A stretch of 64,000 nucleotides of DNA from the NCBI RefSeq assembly GCF_028737325.1, contig NZ_JAQZCH010000001.1:1284732-1348731 (forward strand), read 5' to 3'. This stretch comes from Microbacterium thalli (GTDB taxonomy: Bacteria > Actinomycetota > Actinomycetes > Actinomycetales > Microbacteriaceae). The notes beneath the pieces are model-generated. The model did no database searches. It was not told the origin of the DNA and saw nothing but the letters and a program-made list of their open reading frames with translations. Shown here one piece after another: positions 34,106 through 41,982 of this stretch (positions within the stretch are counted from its first letter, which is position 1; each line of letters opens with the position of its first letter). The position numbers and the translations under genes were made by a program.

Positions 34106-34603
34106 ATGCGTCATCCCGTTCCCGATCCCGTCGGCGCCGGCCAGGAGTCCGTCTGGGACTACCCGCGGCCGCCGCGCCTCGAGCGCATCCCCGTGCGCGT
34201 GACGATCGACTTCGCCGCGGTGACGATCGTCGACACCGACGACGTCGTGCGGGTGCTCGAGACCAGCCACCCGCCGGTGTACTACCTGCCGGCCGCAGCC
34301 TTCGTGCCGGGCTCGCTCGTGCCGACGGCGGGCTCGTCGTTCTGCGAGTTCAAGGGTGCGGCCGAGTACTTCGACGTCGTGCGGGACACCGCCGTCGCGG
34401 CGCGCGCGGCCTGGGGGTACCCGACCCCGGCGCCCGGCTACGAGGAGCTCGTCGGACGCGTCGCGGTGTACGCGGGAGGCATGGACCGGTGCACGGTCGA
34501 CGGTGAGGTCGTCACGCCGCAGCCGGGCGGGTTCTACGGCGGCTGGGTGACGGCGAACATCGCGGGGCCGTTCAAGGGCGTGCCCGGCTCGATGGGCTGG
34601 TGA
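34106..34603 (+). CDS. DUF427 family protein
   Basis: A 165-residue cytosolic protein of the DUF427 family. Hallmarks are SVWDYPRPP, VLETSHPPVYYLP, SSFCEFKGAAEYFDV, the central W-G-Y-P-x-P, and FYGGWVTANIAGPFKG. The fold is a small beta-tent structure. Biochemical function is unknown. It is probably transcribed leaderlessly as a single gene. A small GACGGC/GCCGTC hairpin overlaps its stop. Confidence 0.88.
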   Translation: MRHPVPDPVGAGQESVWDYPRPPRLERIPVRVTIDFAAVTIVDTDDVVRVLETSHPPVYYLPAAAFVPGSLVPTAGSSFCEFKGAAEYFDVVRDTAVAARAAWGYPTPAPGYEELVGRVAVYAGGMDRCTVDGEVVTPQPGGFYGGWVTANIAGPFKGVPGSMGW

Positions 34604-34655
34604 CGGCCGGCGCCGTCGAACCGGGCACGGGGATGCCGCGGGCAGCGGCGACGCG

Positions 34656-35291
34656 TCAGAGTTCGGCGCGCGCGAGGTTGGCCCGCAGCTCGTCGGCGTC
34701 CTGGCGCACGACGTAGGCGGGCTGGTCGCGCTCCACGCGCCAGCTCTCGGCGAGGGAGCCGATGTCGACGGTGTCGAAGCCGAACTCGTCGTAGAGCGCG
34801 GTCACGTGCGCAACGGCGTCGGGGTGGTCGCTCGCGGTGGCGAGAGCCCGACGGCCGGGCGTGCCGGCGGGGGAGCCGTCGGTGGTGATGTCGGCGGCCG
34901 GGATGTGATTGAACGCCTTGACGACCTTCGCGTCGGCGAAGTGGCGCTGCGCCATCTCGGACGTCGTGGTCGTCTTGTCATCGAGGTCGGCGATCCGGCC
35001 GTCGCGCTCCCAGTAGTAGTTGTTCGTATCGAGCACGATCTTTCCGGCCAGCGGCTCGGCGGGAATGTCGCCGAGCGCCTTGAGCGGCACCGTCACGATC
35101 GCCCAGTCAGCCGCCTCCGCGGCCTCGCGCGCACTCGCCGCGCGTGCGTGCTCGCCGAGCCGGCCGACAAGGTCCGCCAGGGTCTCGGGCCCCCGCGAGT
35201 TCGCGATCACGACGTCGTAGCCGCGTTCGACGAGACCCGCCGCGAGGGCGCTGCCGATGTGTCCTGCTCCGATGATTCCCACTGTGGTCAT
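34656..35291 (-). CDS. F420-dependent NADP reductase-like oxidoreductase
   Basis: A 211-residue Rossmann protein (VGIIGAGHIGSALAAGL at residues 4-20, then IANSRGPETL, an NADP-type beta2 turn with Ser-Arg). VLDTNNYYWERDG and VVKAFNHIPAADI match the NADP:F420-oxidoreductase-like group. Family members move hydride between NADP and F420 or act on unknown metabolites. No F420 genes are nearby. The only possible hexamer upstream is weak. It is in the same direction as the siderophore-interacting protein, 54 bp away. Confidence 0.82.
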   Translation of the reverse strand: MTTVGIIGAGHIGSALAAGLVERGYDVVIANSRGPETLADLVGRLGEHARAASAREAAEAADWAIVTVPLKALGDIPAEPLAGKIVLDTNNYYWERDGRIADLDDKTTTTSEMAQRHFADAKVVKAFNHIPAADITTDGSPAGTPGRRALATASDHPDAVAHVTALYDEFGFDTVDIGSLAESWRVERDQPAYVVRQDADELRANLARAEL

Positions 35292-35345
35292 GGCGGGGTC
35301 AACCGAGCCTGTCGCGGCGACATTCCCCGCCTGGGCGCGACGCGG

Positions 35346-36122
35346 TCAGAGGATCTGGCCGATGGGCTCGCGCTTTTCGGCCTGGAACCGGTCCTCGGTC
35401 CGCCCGCGCGCCCAGTAGCCCGACAGCGACACCCGGGCGCGGTCGAGCCCGCGCTCGTCGAAGAGCACGCGCCGGAGCGCCTTCATCGACTCGCGCTCGC
35501 CGTGCGCGAAGACCTGCACATCTCCTGCCCGCCAGTCGCACTGGCGCACGACCGCCGCGAGCGCTTCGGGGTCGTGCGCCGGGTCGACGACCCACTCGAC
35601 CTCGACGCCCGCCGGCGCGGTGAGCGGCAGGATGGCGTCATCCGCGGGCACCTCGACGAAGGCGCGGCCCACGGCGTCTTCGGGCAGCGCCTCGAGCGCT
35701 GCGGCGATGGCAGGCAGTGCCGACAGGTCTCCCGCGAGCAGGTGCCAGTCGGCGGCGGCATCCGGCAGGTAGCCCCCACCCGGACCCATCAGCTCGATCG
35801 TGTCGCCGACCTGCGCGCGTGCCGCCCAGGGCCCGGCGAGGCCCTCGTCGCCGTGGACGACGAAGTCGATGTCGAGCGTGCCGGCCACGGCGTCGACACG
35901 GCGCACGGTGTATGTGCGGGTCACGGGCGCCGATTCGGGCGCCGGCGTCGTGAACTTCAGCTTGACGTACTTGTCGGTCTCGGGGCGGTTCTCGAACGCC
36001 GACATCCCGGGTCCGCCGAGCGTGATCCGGACGAGGTCAGCCGACAGGCGTTCGGTCGCGACGACCTGGAGGTCGATGCTCGGACGAGGGGCACGGGGAG
36101 CGGTGCGCGAAGATAGGGCCAC
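35346..36122 (-). CDS. Siderophore-interacting FAD protein (SIP/ViuB family)
   Basis: A 258-residue ferric-siderophore reductase-like protein. The N-terminal FAD domain has TDKYVKLKF and TRTYTVRR (the RxYT FAD-binding pattern), then GPWAARAQVGD and MGPGGGYLPD. The C-terminal SIP domain contains WHLLAGDLSALPAIAAALE and ends with LSGYWARGRTEDR. The family reduces Fe(III)-siderophores in the cytoplasm to release iron. The GTG at 36122 lies 7 nt after a TACCGT hexamer, so expression is probably leaderless. No convincing DtxR box was found. Confidence 0.92.
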   Translation of the reverse strand: MALSSRTAPRAPRPSIDLQVVATERLSADLVRITLGGPGMSAFENRPETDKYVKLKFTTPAPESAPVTRTYTVRRVDAVAGTLDIDFVVHGDEGLAGPWAARAQVGDTIELMGPGGGYLPDAAADWHLLAGDLSALPAIAAALEALPEDAVGRAFVEVPADDAILPLTAPAGVEVEWVVDPAHDPEALAAVVRQCDWRAGDVQVFAHGERESMKALRRVLFDERGLDRARVSLSGYWARGRTEDRFQAEKREPIGQIL

Positions 36123-36129
36123 CTTACTT

Positions 36130-36135
36130 ACGGTA
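36130..36135 (-). promoter_or_regulatory. -10 hexamer TACCGT of the siderophore-interacting protein gene
   Basis: Minus-strand TACCGT with a 7-nt gap to GTG 36122. Confidence 0.5.
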
Positions 36136-36158
36136 CCCGCGCCGGCGGGCGGCCGGGT

Positions 36159-37181
36159 TCAGAGGAAACGCACCCAGTTCGCGCCGGCGCCGGTCTCGAT
36201 CTGCTGCAGCAGCGTCAGCTTCACGCCGTCGACGGCGTAGAGCGAGACCGTCGCCGACCGCTCGCCGGCGGCGACGAGCCGGTCGCCGGCGCGCGAGACG
36301 GCGAAACCGCGCGGTTGCGGCTCGGTGGGGATGAAGGTCTCGACGGGGCGCACGGTGCCGTCCTGCGCGACGGGGACCGCCCCCAGCGAGCTCGTCGAGC
36401 GCTCGGACGTCCACAGGTGGCGCTCGTCGGCGCCGAGGTGGATGTCGGCTCCCCACACCGCGTGGTGGGCGACGGGGTCCGCCCCGATCTCACCGCGGAC
36501 GAGCCCGGCGGCCGGGTCGACGGCGGGGGCCTGCGAACGCAGCTCGAGCGTGCCGGTGTCGCGATCGCGGGCGTAGTGCAGCACCTCGCCGGAGTACTCG
36601 GTCATGACGTAGACGGCGTCCTGTGCGGCGGTGAGCACGAGGTGGCGCGGACCGCTCCTGGCCGGGGCCGCCGCGGTGCCCACGGGGCTCAGCGTCAGGT
36701 CGTCGGCGAGTGCGTACGCGGCGACGAGGTCGTCGCCCAGCGACACGAAGTAGACGAACCGGCCGTCCGCCGAGGGGAGGACGGAGTGGAGCTTCGAGAA
36801 CTCGACGCGACCGGTCGGCTCGCCCACGACTCCGTCGACGATCGGCGCGACGACGCCGTAGTCGCCGCCGTACGAGGCGGCCAGCAGCGCCGAGCCGTCA
36901 CGGGTCAGGGCGATGTAGCTGACCGAGCCGCCGGGCAGCGCGAAGCGCGAGCGCGGAGTGAGCGTTCCGGTCTCGCGGTCCAGCGCGAGCGTGACGATGG
37001 CGGCGGGGTCGCCCTTCACGCCGGCGTAGACGAGGTCGCGTGCTTCGTCGACGGCGAAGGTGCCCGTGCCCGGGAGGTCTGCCGTGACGGCGAGCCGCTC
37101 GAGCGCATCGCCCACGAGGCGGAAGACGCTGATGCTGTTGTCGCCCGCGTTGGCGACCAGGACGAGAGAGGAGTCAGTCAC
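36159..37181 (-). CDS. Lactonase-fold (YbhE/Pgl-like) beta-propeller protein
   Basis: A 340-residue seven-bladed propeller of the 6-phosphogluconolactonase YbhE family. Blades repeat the pattern VxVANAGDNSISVFR, GSVSYIALTRDGSALLAASY, SGPRHLVLTAAQDAVYVMTEYSGEV and RGFAVSRAGDRLVAAGE. The family hydrolyses 6-phosphogluconolactone or related lactones. Here the blade motif PRH...(N)E is modified to TEYSGEV. A pentose-phosphate role is plausible but not certain. GTG 37181 lies 6 nt from TAGGCT. Confidence 0.8.
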   Translation of the reverse strand: MTDSSLVLVANAGDNSISVFRLVGDALERLAVTADLPGTGTFAVDEARDLVYAGVKGDPAAIVTLALDRETGTLTPRSRFALPGGSVSYIALTRDGSALLAASYGGDYGVVAPIVDGVVGEPTGRVEFSKLHSVLPSADGRFVYFVSLGDDLVAAYALADDLTLSPVGTAAAPARSGPRHLVLTAAQDAVYVMTEYSGEVLHYARDRDTGTLELRSQAPAVDPAAGLVRGEIGADPVAHHAVWGADIHLGADERHLWTSERSTSSLGAVPVAQDGTVRPVETFIPTEPQPRGFAVSRAGDRLVAAGERSATVSLYAVDGVKLTLLQQIETGAGANWVRFL

Positions 37182-37187
37182 ACCCCG

Positions 37188-37193
37188 AGCCTA
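37188..37193 (-). promoter_or_regulatory. -10 hexamer TAGGCT of the lactonase-fold gene
   Basis: Minus-strand TAGGCT, 6-nt gap to GTG 37181. Confidence 0.5.
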
Positions 37194-37242
37194 GCCGGGG
37201 GGTGTCGGCGGGCTCGCGGCGGGAACGCCCCGCCGGGACTGA

Positions 37243-37248
37243 TAAACT
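37243..37248 (+). promoter_or_regulatory. -10 hexamer TAAACT of the tRNA-Ser gene
   Basis: TAAACT ends 7 nt before the first base of the mature tRNA, which places the predicted transcription start at or next to the mature 5' end. Confidence 0.5.
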
Positions 37249-37255
37249 CGCGGAC

Positions 37256-37347
37256 GGAAGTGTGTCCGAGCGGCCTAAGGAGCATGGCTGGAATCCATGT
37301 AGGCGGGGTAACTCGCCTCGCAGGTTCAAATCCTGTCACTTCCGCCA
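37256..37347 (+). tRNA. tRNA-Ser (anticodon GGA)
   Basis: The cloverleaf is complete. The acceptor GGAAGTG pairs with CACTTCC, followed by discriminator G and encoded CCA. The D-arm contains the AGCGGCCTAAGG loop. The anticodon stem CATGG/CCATG encloses CTGGAAT (anticodon GGA, reading UCC and UCU). A long variable arm (GGCGGGG...CTCGCC) defines a class II serine tRNA. The T-arm is GCAGG-TTCAAAT-CCTGT. A strong hairpin follows immediately. Confidence 0.97.
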
Positions 37348-37350
37348 CGA

Positions 37351-37390
37351 ACGACAGAGCGCCACTCCTCCGGGGGTGGCGCTCTGTCGT
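37351..37390. terminator. Hairpin terminator after tRNA-Ser
   Basis: A 15-bp perfect stem (ACGACAGAGCGCCAC and its complement) with a 10-nt loop, shared with the end of the convergent HD-domain gene. Confidence 0.8.
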
Positions 37391-37406
37391 GTCCGGGGCG
37401 CGCCGG

Positions 37407-38036
37407 TCAGTCGCGTTCACCGGCCGGGACATCGAGGATGCCCGCCCAGATGCGGCCGCCGGCCACGATGCGCTGCGACGCGTCCAAGCGTGCAGCGGCG
37501 GTCGTCGGCTTGCGGACGGCCTGGGCGTGGATGCAGCCGGCGAACTCGTCGGTGAACCCCGAACGCGGATGCCGCACCGTCACGGCCCGCAGCACATCGT
37601 GGTCCCACAGCTCGGGTGCGACGCCCGACACGTCGAGGCTCGTCGCGACCTCGAGCAGGTGCCCCTCGGCATCCTCGTCCGGGTCGACGCTCAGCCACAT
37701 GTGGCGCTCGATGATCTCGCGCACCCGCTCGCGGCGCTCCGGCGGCCAGCCGGCTCCGGCTGCGAACGCCCACGCTGCCGCACCGCCGGCGGATTCGAAC
37801 GCGACCTCGTGGGCGTCGAAGGACGGCGTCACTCCGAGGTCGTGCAGCATCGCCGCGACGAACAGCAGTTCCGCGTCGTAGGGCAGCGACAGCGCGTCGG
37901 CCCGCAGCCGCGCCCACGCCCAGGATCGGATGCCGTGGTTCACCAGCGCCGGCGACGACCAGCGCCGCAGTGTCTCGAGGGCCGCCGCGGCGGCGGGGGT
38001 CGGGGGAGCGAGGAGCGCGTCGAGATCCGAGGTCAC
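37407..38036 (-). CDS. HD-domain phosphohydrolase-like protein
   Basis: A 209-residue all-helical HD protein. Metal ligands follow the H...HD...D order: NHGIRSWAWA (early His), AAMLHDLG (HD pair) and a later D in LWDHDVLRA. The architecture resembles cyanamide hydratase-type and small HD-superfamily proteins. The superfamily hydrolyses phosphoesters or hydrates nitriles; which applies here is unknown. It is monocistronic and convergent with tRNA-Ser. No clear ribosome-binding site was found for the ATG at 38036. Confidence 0.8.
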   Translation of the reverse strand: MTSDLDALLAPPTPAAAAALETLRRWSSPALVNHGIRSWAWARLRADALSLPYDAELLFVAAMLHDLGVTPSFDAHEVAFESAGGAAAWAFAAGAGWPPERRERVREIIERHMWLSVDPDEDAEGHLLEVATSLDVSGVAPELWDHDVLRAVTVRHPRSGFTDEFAGCIHAQAVRKPTTAAARLDASQRIVAGGRIWAGILDVPAGERD

Positions 38037-38150
38037 CCGGTCATTGTCGATCCCGGCGGTCGGGATGCCGGCCCGCGGCGGCCGGTCCGGCAGGGATCAG
38101 CGCGACGCTGTCGCGAATGCGACGATGGGGAGCGTTTCGAGGCGTCACGA

Positions 38151-38166
38151 AGGGTCATATGACCCT
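38151..38166. promoter_or_regulatory. Palindromic candidate operator of the DAACS symporter gene
   Basis: AGGGTCATATGACCCT is a perfect 16-bp palindrome. Its right edge overlaps the expected -35 position of a TAGCGT -10 hexamer at 38186-38191, so a bound repressor would block polymerase. Confidence 0.6.
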
Positions 38167-38234
38167 CACCACCCCGCGAAGGGTTTAGCGTCGGTGGGTC
38201 GCCATCGCGACGACATCCCCTCAGGAGCATCACC

Positions 38235-39629
38235 ATGAGTTCTGCCACCTCGAAGAGTCCGGCCCCCGCCAAGCGGAAGAAGCCGTTCTACCGTTCGTTC
38301 GGCTTCCAGATCACCGTCGCCCTCGTCGCGGGCGTGCTGCTCGGCCTGCTGGCGCGCCAGCTCGGCCCCGACGCCGAGGGCAACCCGAACGGGCTCGCCG
38401 CGACGCTGTCCACGGTCGGCAGCGGCTACGTCACGCTGCTGCGCACCGCCGTCGTGCCGCTGATCTTCCTCGCGATCGTCGCCTCGATCACGCAGTTGCG
38501 CAACGTCACCAACGCCGCTCGCCTCGCCGGGCAGACGCTGCTGTGGTTCGGGATCACCGCCCTGATCGCGGTCACGATCGGCATCGTGCTCGGCGTCACG
38601 ATCCAGCCCGGCGCGCGCGTCGACGCCGGCCAGCTCACGCCCGAGACCCCGTCGAACGTCGGCTCGTGGTGGAGCTTCCTCACCGGGCTCATCCCGCAGA
38701 ACTTCCTCGGGCTCACCGTGTCGACCTCGATCAACCCCGACACCGGCGCGGCGTCGTCGAGCGTCGGCTACAACGTCCTGCAGATCATCGTGATCTCGGC
38801 CGCGATCGGCATCGCCGCGCTCAAGCTGGGCGCGCGGGCCGAGGCGTTCGTGACGTTCACCGAGTCGGCGCTCAAGGTCGTCCAGCGCGTGCTGTGGTGG
38901 ATCATCCGCATCGCCCCGATCGGAACGCTCGGCCTCATCGGCTCCGCCGTCGTGACCTACGGCTGGGAGAAGCTGACGACGCTGCTGTGGTTCGCCGTGG
39001 CGATCTACGTCGGACTGGCCCTCGTGCTGTTCGTCGTGTACCCGGTGCTGCTGAAGACCCACGGCCTCTCGATCCGCCAGTACTTCTCGGGCGTGTGGCC
39101 CGCCGTGCAGCTCGCGTTCGTCTCGCGGTCGTCGATCGGCACCCTGCCGCTGACGCAGCGCGTCACCGAGCGCAACCTCGGCGTGCCGCGCGAGTACGCC
39201 TCGTTCGCCGTCCCGTTCGGCGCGACGACCAAGATGGACGGCTGCGCCGCGATCTACCCCGCGATCGCCGCGATCTTCGTCGCGCAGTTCTTCGGCCTCG
39301 AGCTGTCGGTCGTGCAGTACCTGCTCATCGTCGTGGTCTCGGTCGTCGGCTCGGCAGCGACCGCAGGCACCACCGGCGCGACGGTCATGCTCACGCTGAC
39401 CCTCACGACGCTCGGCCTGCCGCTCGAGGGCGTCGGCCTGCTGCTCGCGATCGACCCCATCCTCGACATGGGCCGCACCGCCGTCAACGTCGCGGGGCAG
39501 GCGCTCGTGCCGACGATCGTCGCCAAGCGCGAAGGCATCCTCGACCGCGAGCTCTACGACGCCGAGCGCTCGGGCGACCCCTTCGCCGACGACAGCGCCG
39601 ACGAGCTCGAGCAGCCCGCGCGCGCCTGA
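38235..39629 (+). CDS. Dicarboxylate/amino acid:cation symporter (DAACS, GltP/DctA-type)
   Basis: A 464-residue transporter with eight helices and two re-entrant loops. Family motifs are SRSSIGTLPLT (HP1 serine-rich), PFGATTKMDGCAAIYP (TM7, NMDG-like with Lys for Asn) and TAGTTGATVMLTLTL (HP2), followed by a TM8 segment LAIDPILDMGRTAVNVAG with the D and N substrate and cation contacts. It imports glutamate, aspartate or C4-dicarboxylates with Na+ or H+. CAGGAG precedes the ATG. Aspartase is encoded in the window about 21 kb away. It is followed by a strong terminator. Confidence 0.92.
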   Translation: MSSATSKSPAPAKRKKPFYRSFGFQITVALVAGVLLGLLARQLGPDAEGNPNGLAATLSTVGSGYVTLLRTAVVPLIFLAIVASITQLRNVTNAARLAGQTLLWFGITALIAVTIGIVLGVTIQPGARVDAGQLTPETPSNVGSWWSFLTGLIPQNFLGLTVSTSINPDTGAASSSVGYNVLQIIVISAAIGIAALKLGARAEAFVTFTESALKVVQRVLWWIIRIAPIGTLGLIGSAVVTYGWEKLTTLLWFAVAIYVGLALVLFVVYPVLLKTHGLSIRQYFSGVWPAVQLAFVSRSSIGTLPLTQRVTERNLGVPREYASFAVPFGATTKMDGCAAIYPAIAAIFVAQFFGLELSVVQYLLIVVVSVVGSAATAGTTGATVMLTLTLTTLGLPLEGVGLLLAIDPILDMGRTAVNVAGQALVPTIVAKREGILDRELYDAERSGDPFADDSADELEQPARA

Positions 39630-39646
39630 TCGCGACGCCACCACCT

Positions 39647-39685
39647 GAGAGGGGCCGGTCCGGATGCTCCGGGCCGGCCCCTCTC
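39647..39685. terminator. Hairpin terminator between convergent genes
   Basis: GAGAGGGGCCGG pairs with CCGGCCCCTCTC (12 bp), with an inner TCCGG/CCGGG extension, between the symporter and transglutaminase genes. Confidence 0.75.
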
Positions 39686-39699
39686 GTGTGCGTGGCAGG

Positions 39700-41982
39700 T
39701 CAGGCCCGAACGAGGGTGCGAGGCAGCAGCATCGCCGTCAGGCGCCGCGGGGTCGACACCGACGCGAGCAGTCCCTGCCTCACCGCCGCCGCGTCCTCCG
39801 CGGCCGCGCTGCCCGCCGAGGTGTCGGCGGCGTCGCCGGGTCGGTCGAAGCCGGCGCGTTCGACGGCACCGACCAGCGCGGCCATGCGCTCGGCGGGCAC
39901 GGCGGGCAGCGCGATCAACCGCGTCCCCAGCGCGCGGGGGCTCTCGGCGTCCGAGAGCGACAGCCCGACGTCGCGGGCACTGTCGCGGACGAACTGCCAC
40001 GCCGCCAGGACGTCCCCGCGCCGCGCAGCCGAGAGCTGGCGACGGCGGCGCGCGGCGGCCAGCAGCGCCGGCAGTAGAAGCACGGCGACGGCACCGAGCA
40101 CGACGCCGGCGTAGGGCAGCGCGACCGCGACGGGCGAGCGCTGCGATGCCGTGCCCGAAGCCGCGGAGGCCGACGGGCTCGGCGCGGCCGCGTCGCTGGG
40201 GGCGACGGATGCCGTGGGCTGCGGCGCCGGATCGGGCGTGACGTCCTCGCCGCCGTCGTCGGGAAGCGGCTGCGTCGACCGCTGGTACGTCGGCGGCGCA
40301 CCGAGACTGTTCGTCGGCTCGAACGGCACCCAGCCGATACCCGCGAAGTACACCTCGGGCCACGAGTGCAGCTGCGAGCTCAGGACCGAGGCGACGCTCT
40401 CGCCGTCGACCGAGCGCCCCGTGAGGCTGCCCGGCAGGTAGCCCACGACGATGCGGGACGGCATGCCCAGCGTGCGCGCCATGACGGCGAACGCCGAGGC
40501 GTAGTGCACGCAGTACCCGCTGCGCGCCCGCAGGAAGTCGGCGATCGCGTCGACCCCCGAGCCGTCGAACCCGTCGGCCACGGGAGCGTCGAGCGAATAG
40601 CGGAAGTCCGAGCCGCGGAACCACCGCTGCAGTGCGGCGAGCTGGTCGTACGCGGTGACCTCGCCCGCGGTGATCTCGCGCGCCGTGCGCTCGATCGAGG
40701 GCGGCATGGCGTCGGGAAGCTGCGTGACGAAGTCGGGTAGTCCCTCCGAGGTCGTGCCGGCGGCCTGGATCTGTTCGAGCGTCGGGCGCACCACGTGCGT
40801 CGTGGTGACGTACTCCTGGCCCTGCGTGTCGGCGCCGTCGCCGATGACGGTGCGGTTGCTCGGCATCGCCGCCCACGATCCGGCGAGGTCGTCGACGCGC
40901 ACGGCCGGCGACGGCACGGGCAGCCACGTCGACGAGAGCTGGGTGACCGCCACGGTCGTGCGGTACTCCGTGATCCGGATGTCGGGATCGGCGACGACGG
41001 GTCCGAGCGCGTCGGGCGTCAACGGGGCGGTCTCGTCGCGGTCGGGCTCCCACACCCGGCCGTCGAAGCGCGAGAGCGTCGTTGCGCGCAGGTACGGCGA
41101 ATTGGGGGCGTTGGTGCGCGTCGTGAGCACCTCGACCTCGGTGGGGCGCCGCAGGTCGTCACCCAGCTCGAGGTTGGCGTTGATCGTCGTGGCCGGTCCC
41201 GTGCCGATGCCCACGCGCGGCGCGGGCCGCGGCAGCTCGGGCACGACGACGACCGTCGCGACGATGGCCGCGACCGCCACACCCGCGGCCAGCGCCGTGC
41301 CGGTCCGCGGCGAACGGCGAGATGTCGCGGTCGCGTCGGAACCGGATGCCGTCCGTGCCGCCGCCGCCACGAGCGCTCGCTCACGCGTCCGCGTCTCGGT
41401 GCGTAGGAGCAGCAGCAGGGATGCCGCGAAGGCGACGAACGACGCGATGTCGAGGGGCGTCGGCACCGACAGCGCCGGGATCAGCCAGACCGCGACGAGG
41501 GCGACGGCCCCCAGCAGCGGCATACGCGCCGTGATGACGGTGTGGTCGAGCAGGACGGTGAGTGCGGCGAGGGCCGCCACCGTCACGATCGCGAGCGGCC
41601 GGCCCACCTCGAGCGGCGCGACACCGGTGATGATCTGATCGGCGGCGCCGGCGGCGATGGCGGGCAGCTCCGCGATCGTGCCGGGGGAGGGGATGACCAG
41701 CAGTAGGGCGGTGCTGCCGAAGTAGACCGCGGTGATCAGCGCCCCGGCCAGCAGCAGCTCGGCGAGCGTCACCAGGAGCGCCGGGGTGCGCAGCCGCCGC
41801 AGAGCCACGCCGGCGGCGAGGACCGTGATCACGACGGCGGCCGCCACGACGAGCCACGACCCCGCCGCGACGACGCGCAGCAGCGGCAGGACCGCCACGG
41901 TGATCGCGACGAGAAGGGCGAGGGCCAGGCGCGTACGGCCGCTGCGCCGAACCTCGAGCCGCCGCACCTCAGACCCCCGCAC
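39700..41982 (-). CDS. TgpA-like membrane transglutaminase (DUF3488 plus transglutaminase core)
   Basis: A protein of about 760 residues. Six or more N-terminal membrane helices (DUF3488) are followed by an extracytoplasmic transglutaminase-like domain. The Cys-His-Asp triad is in SGYCVHYASAF, LHSWPEVYF and the following WVPFEPT region. A Pro/Ala-rich linker, one more membrane helix and a cytoplasmic helical tail close the protein. It belongs to the MoxR-DUF58-TgpA operon common in actinobacteria, linked to envelope or protein maturation. The start is uncertain: GTG 41982 overlaps the DUF58 stop, while GTG 41967 follows the stop by one base. Both have G-rich upstream sites. Confidence 0.85.
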   Translation of the reverse strand: MRGSEVRRLEVRRSGRTRLALALLVAITVAVLPLLRVVAAGSWLVVAAAVVITVLAAGVALRRLRTPALLVTLAELLLAGALITAVYFGSTALLLVIPSPGTIAELPAIAAGAADQIITGVAPLEVGRPLAIVTVAALAALTVLLDHTVITARMPLLGAVALVAVWLIPALSVPTPLDIASFVAFAASLLLLLRTETRTRERALVAAAARTASGSDATATSRRSPRTGTALAAGVAVAAIVATVVVVPELPRPAPRVGIGTGPATTINANLELGDDLRRPTEVEVLTTRTNAPNSPYLRATTLSRFDGRVWEPDRDETAPLTPDALGPVVADPDIRITEYRTTVAVTQLSSTWLPVPSPAVRVDDLAGSWAAMPSNRTVIGDGADTQGQEYVTTTHVVRPTLEQIQAAGTTSEGLPDFVTQLPDAMPPSIERTAREITAGEVTAYDQLAALQRWFRGSDFRYSLDAPVADGFDGSGVDAIADFLRARSGYCVHYASAFAVMARTLGMPSRIVVGYLPGSLTGRSVDGESVASVLSSQLHSWPEVYFAGIGWVPFEPTNSLGAPPTYQRSTQPLPDDGGEDVTPDPAPQPTASVAPSDAAAPSPSASAASGTASQRSPVAVALPYAGVVLGAVAVLLLPALLAAARRRRQLSAARRGDVLAAWQFVRDSARDVGLSLSDAESPRALGTRLIALPAVPAERMAALVGAVERAGFDRPGDAADTSAGSAAAEDAAAVRQGLLASVSTPRRLTAMLLPRTLVRA

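Noticed and set aside
36120-36140. Possible DtxR/IdeR iron box at the siderophore-interacting protein promoter (ACCTTACTTACGGTA)
   Set aside because: It matches only fragments of the 19-bp iron-box consensus and lacks dyad symmetry. The sequence is better explained by a TACCGT -10 hexamer and start region.
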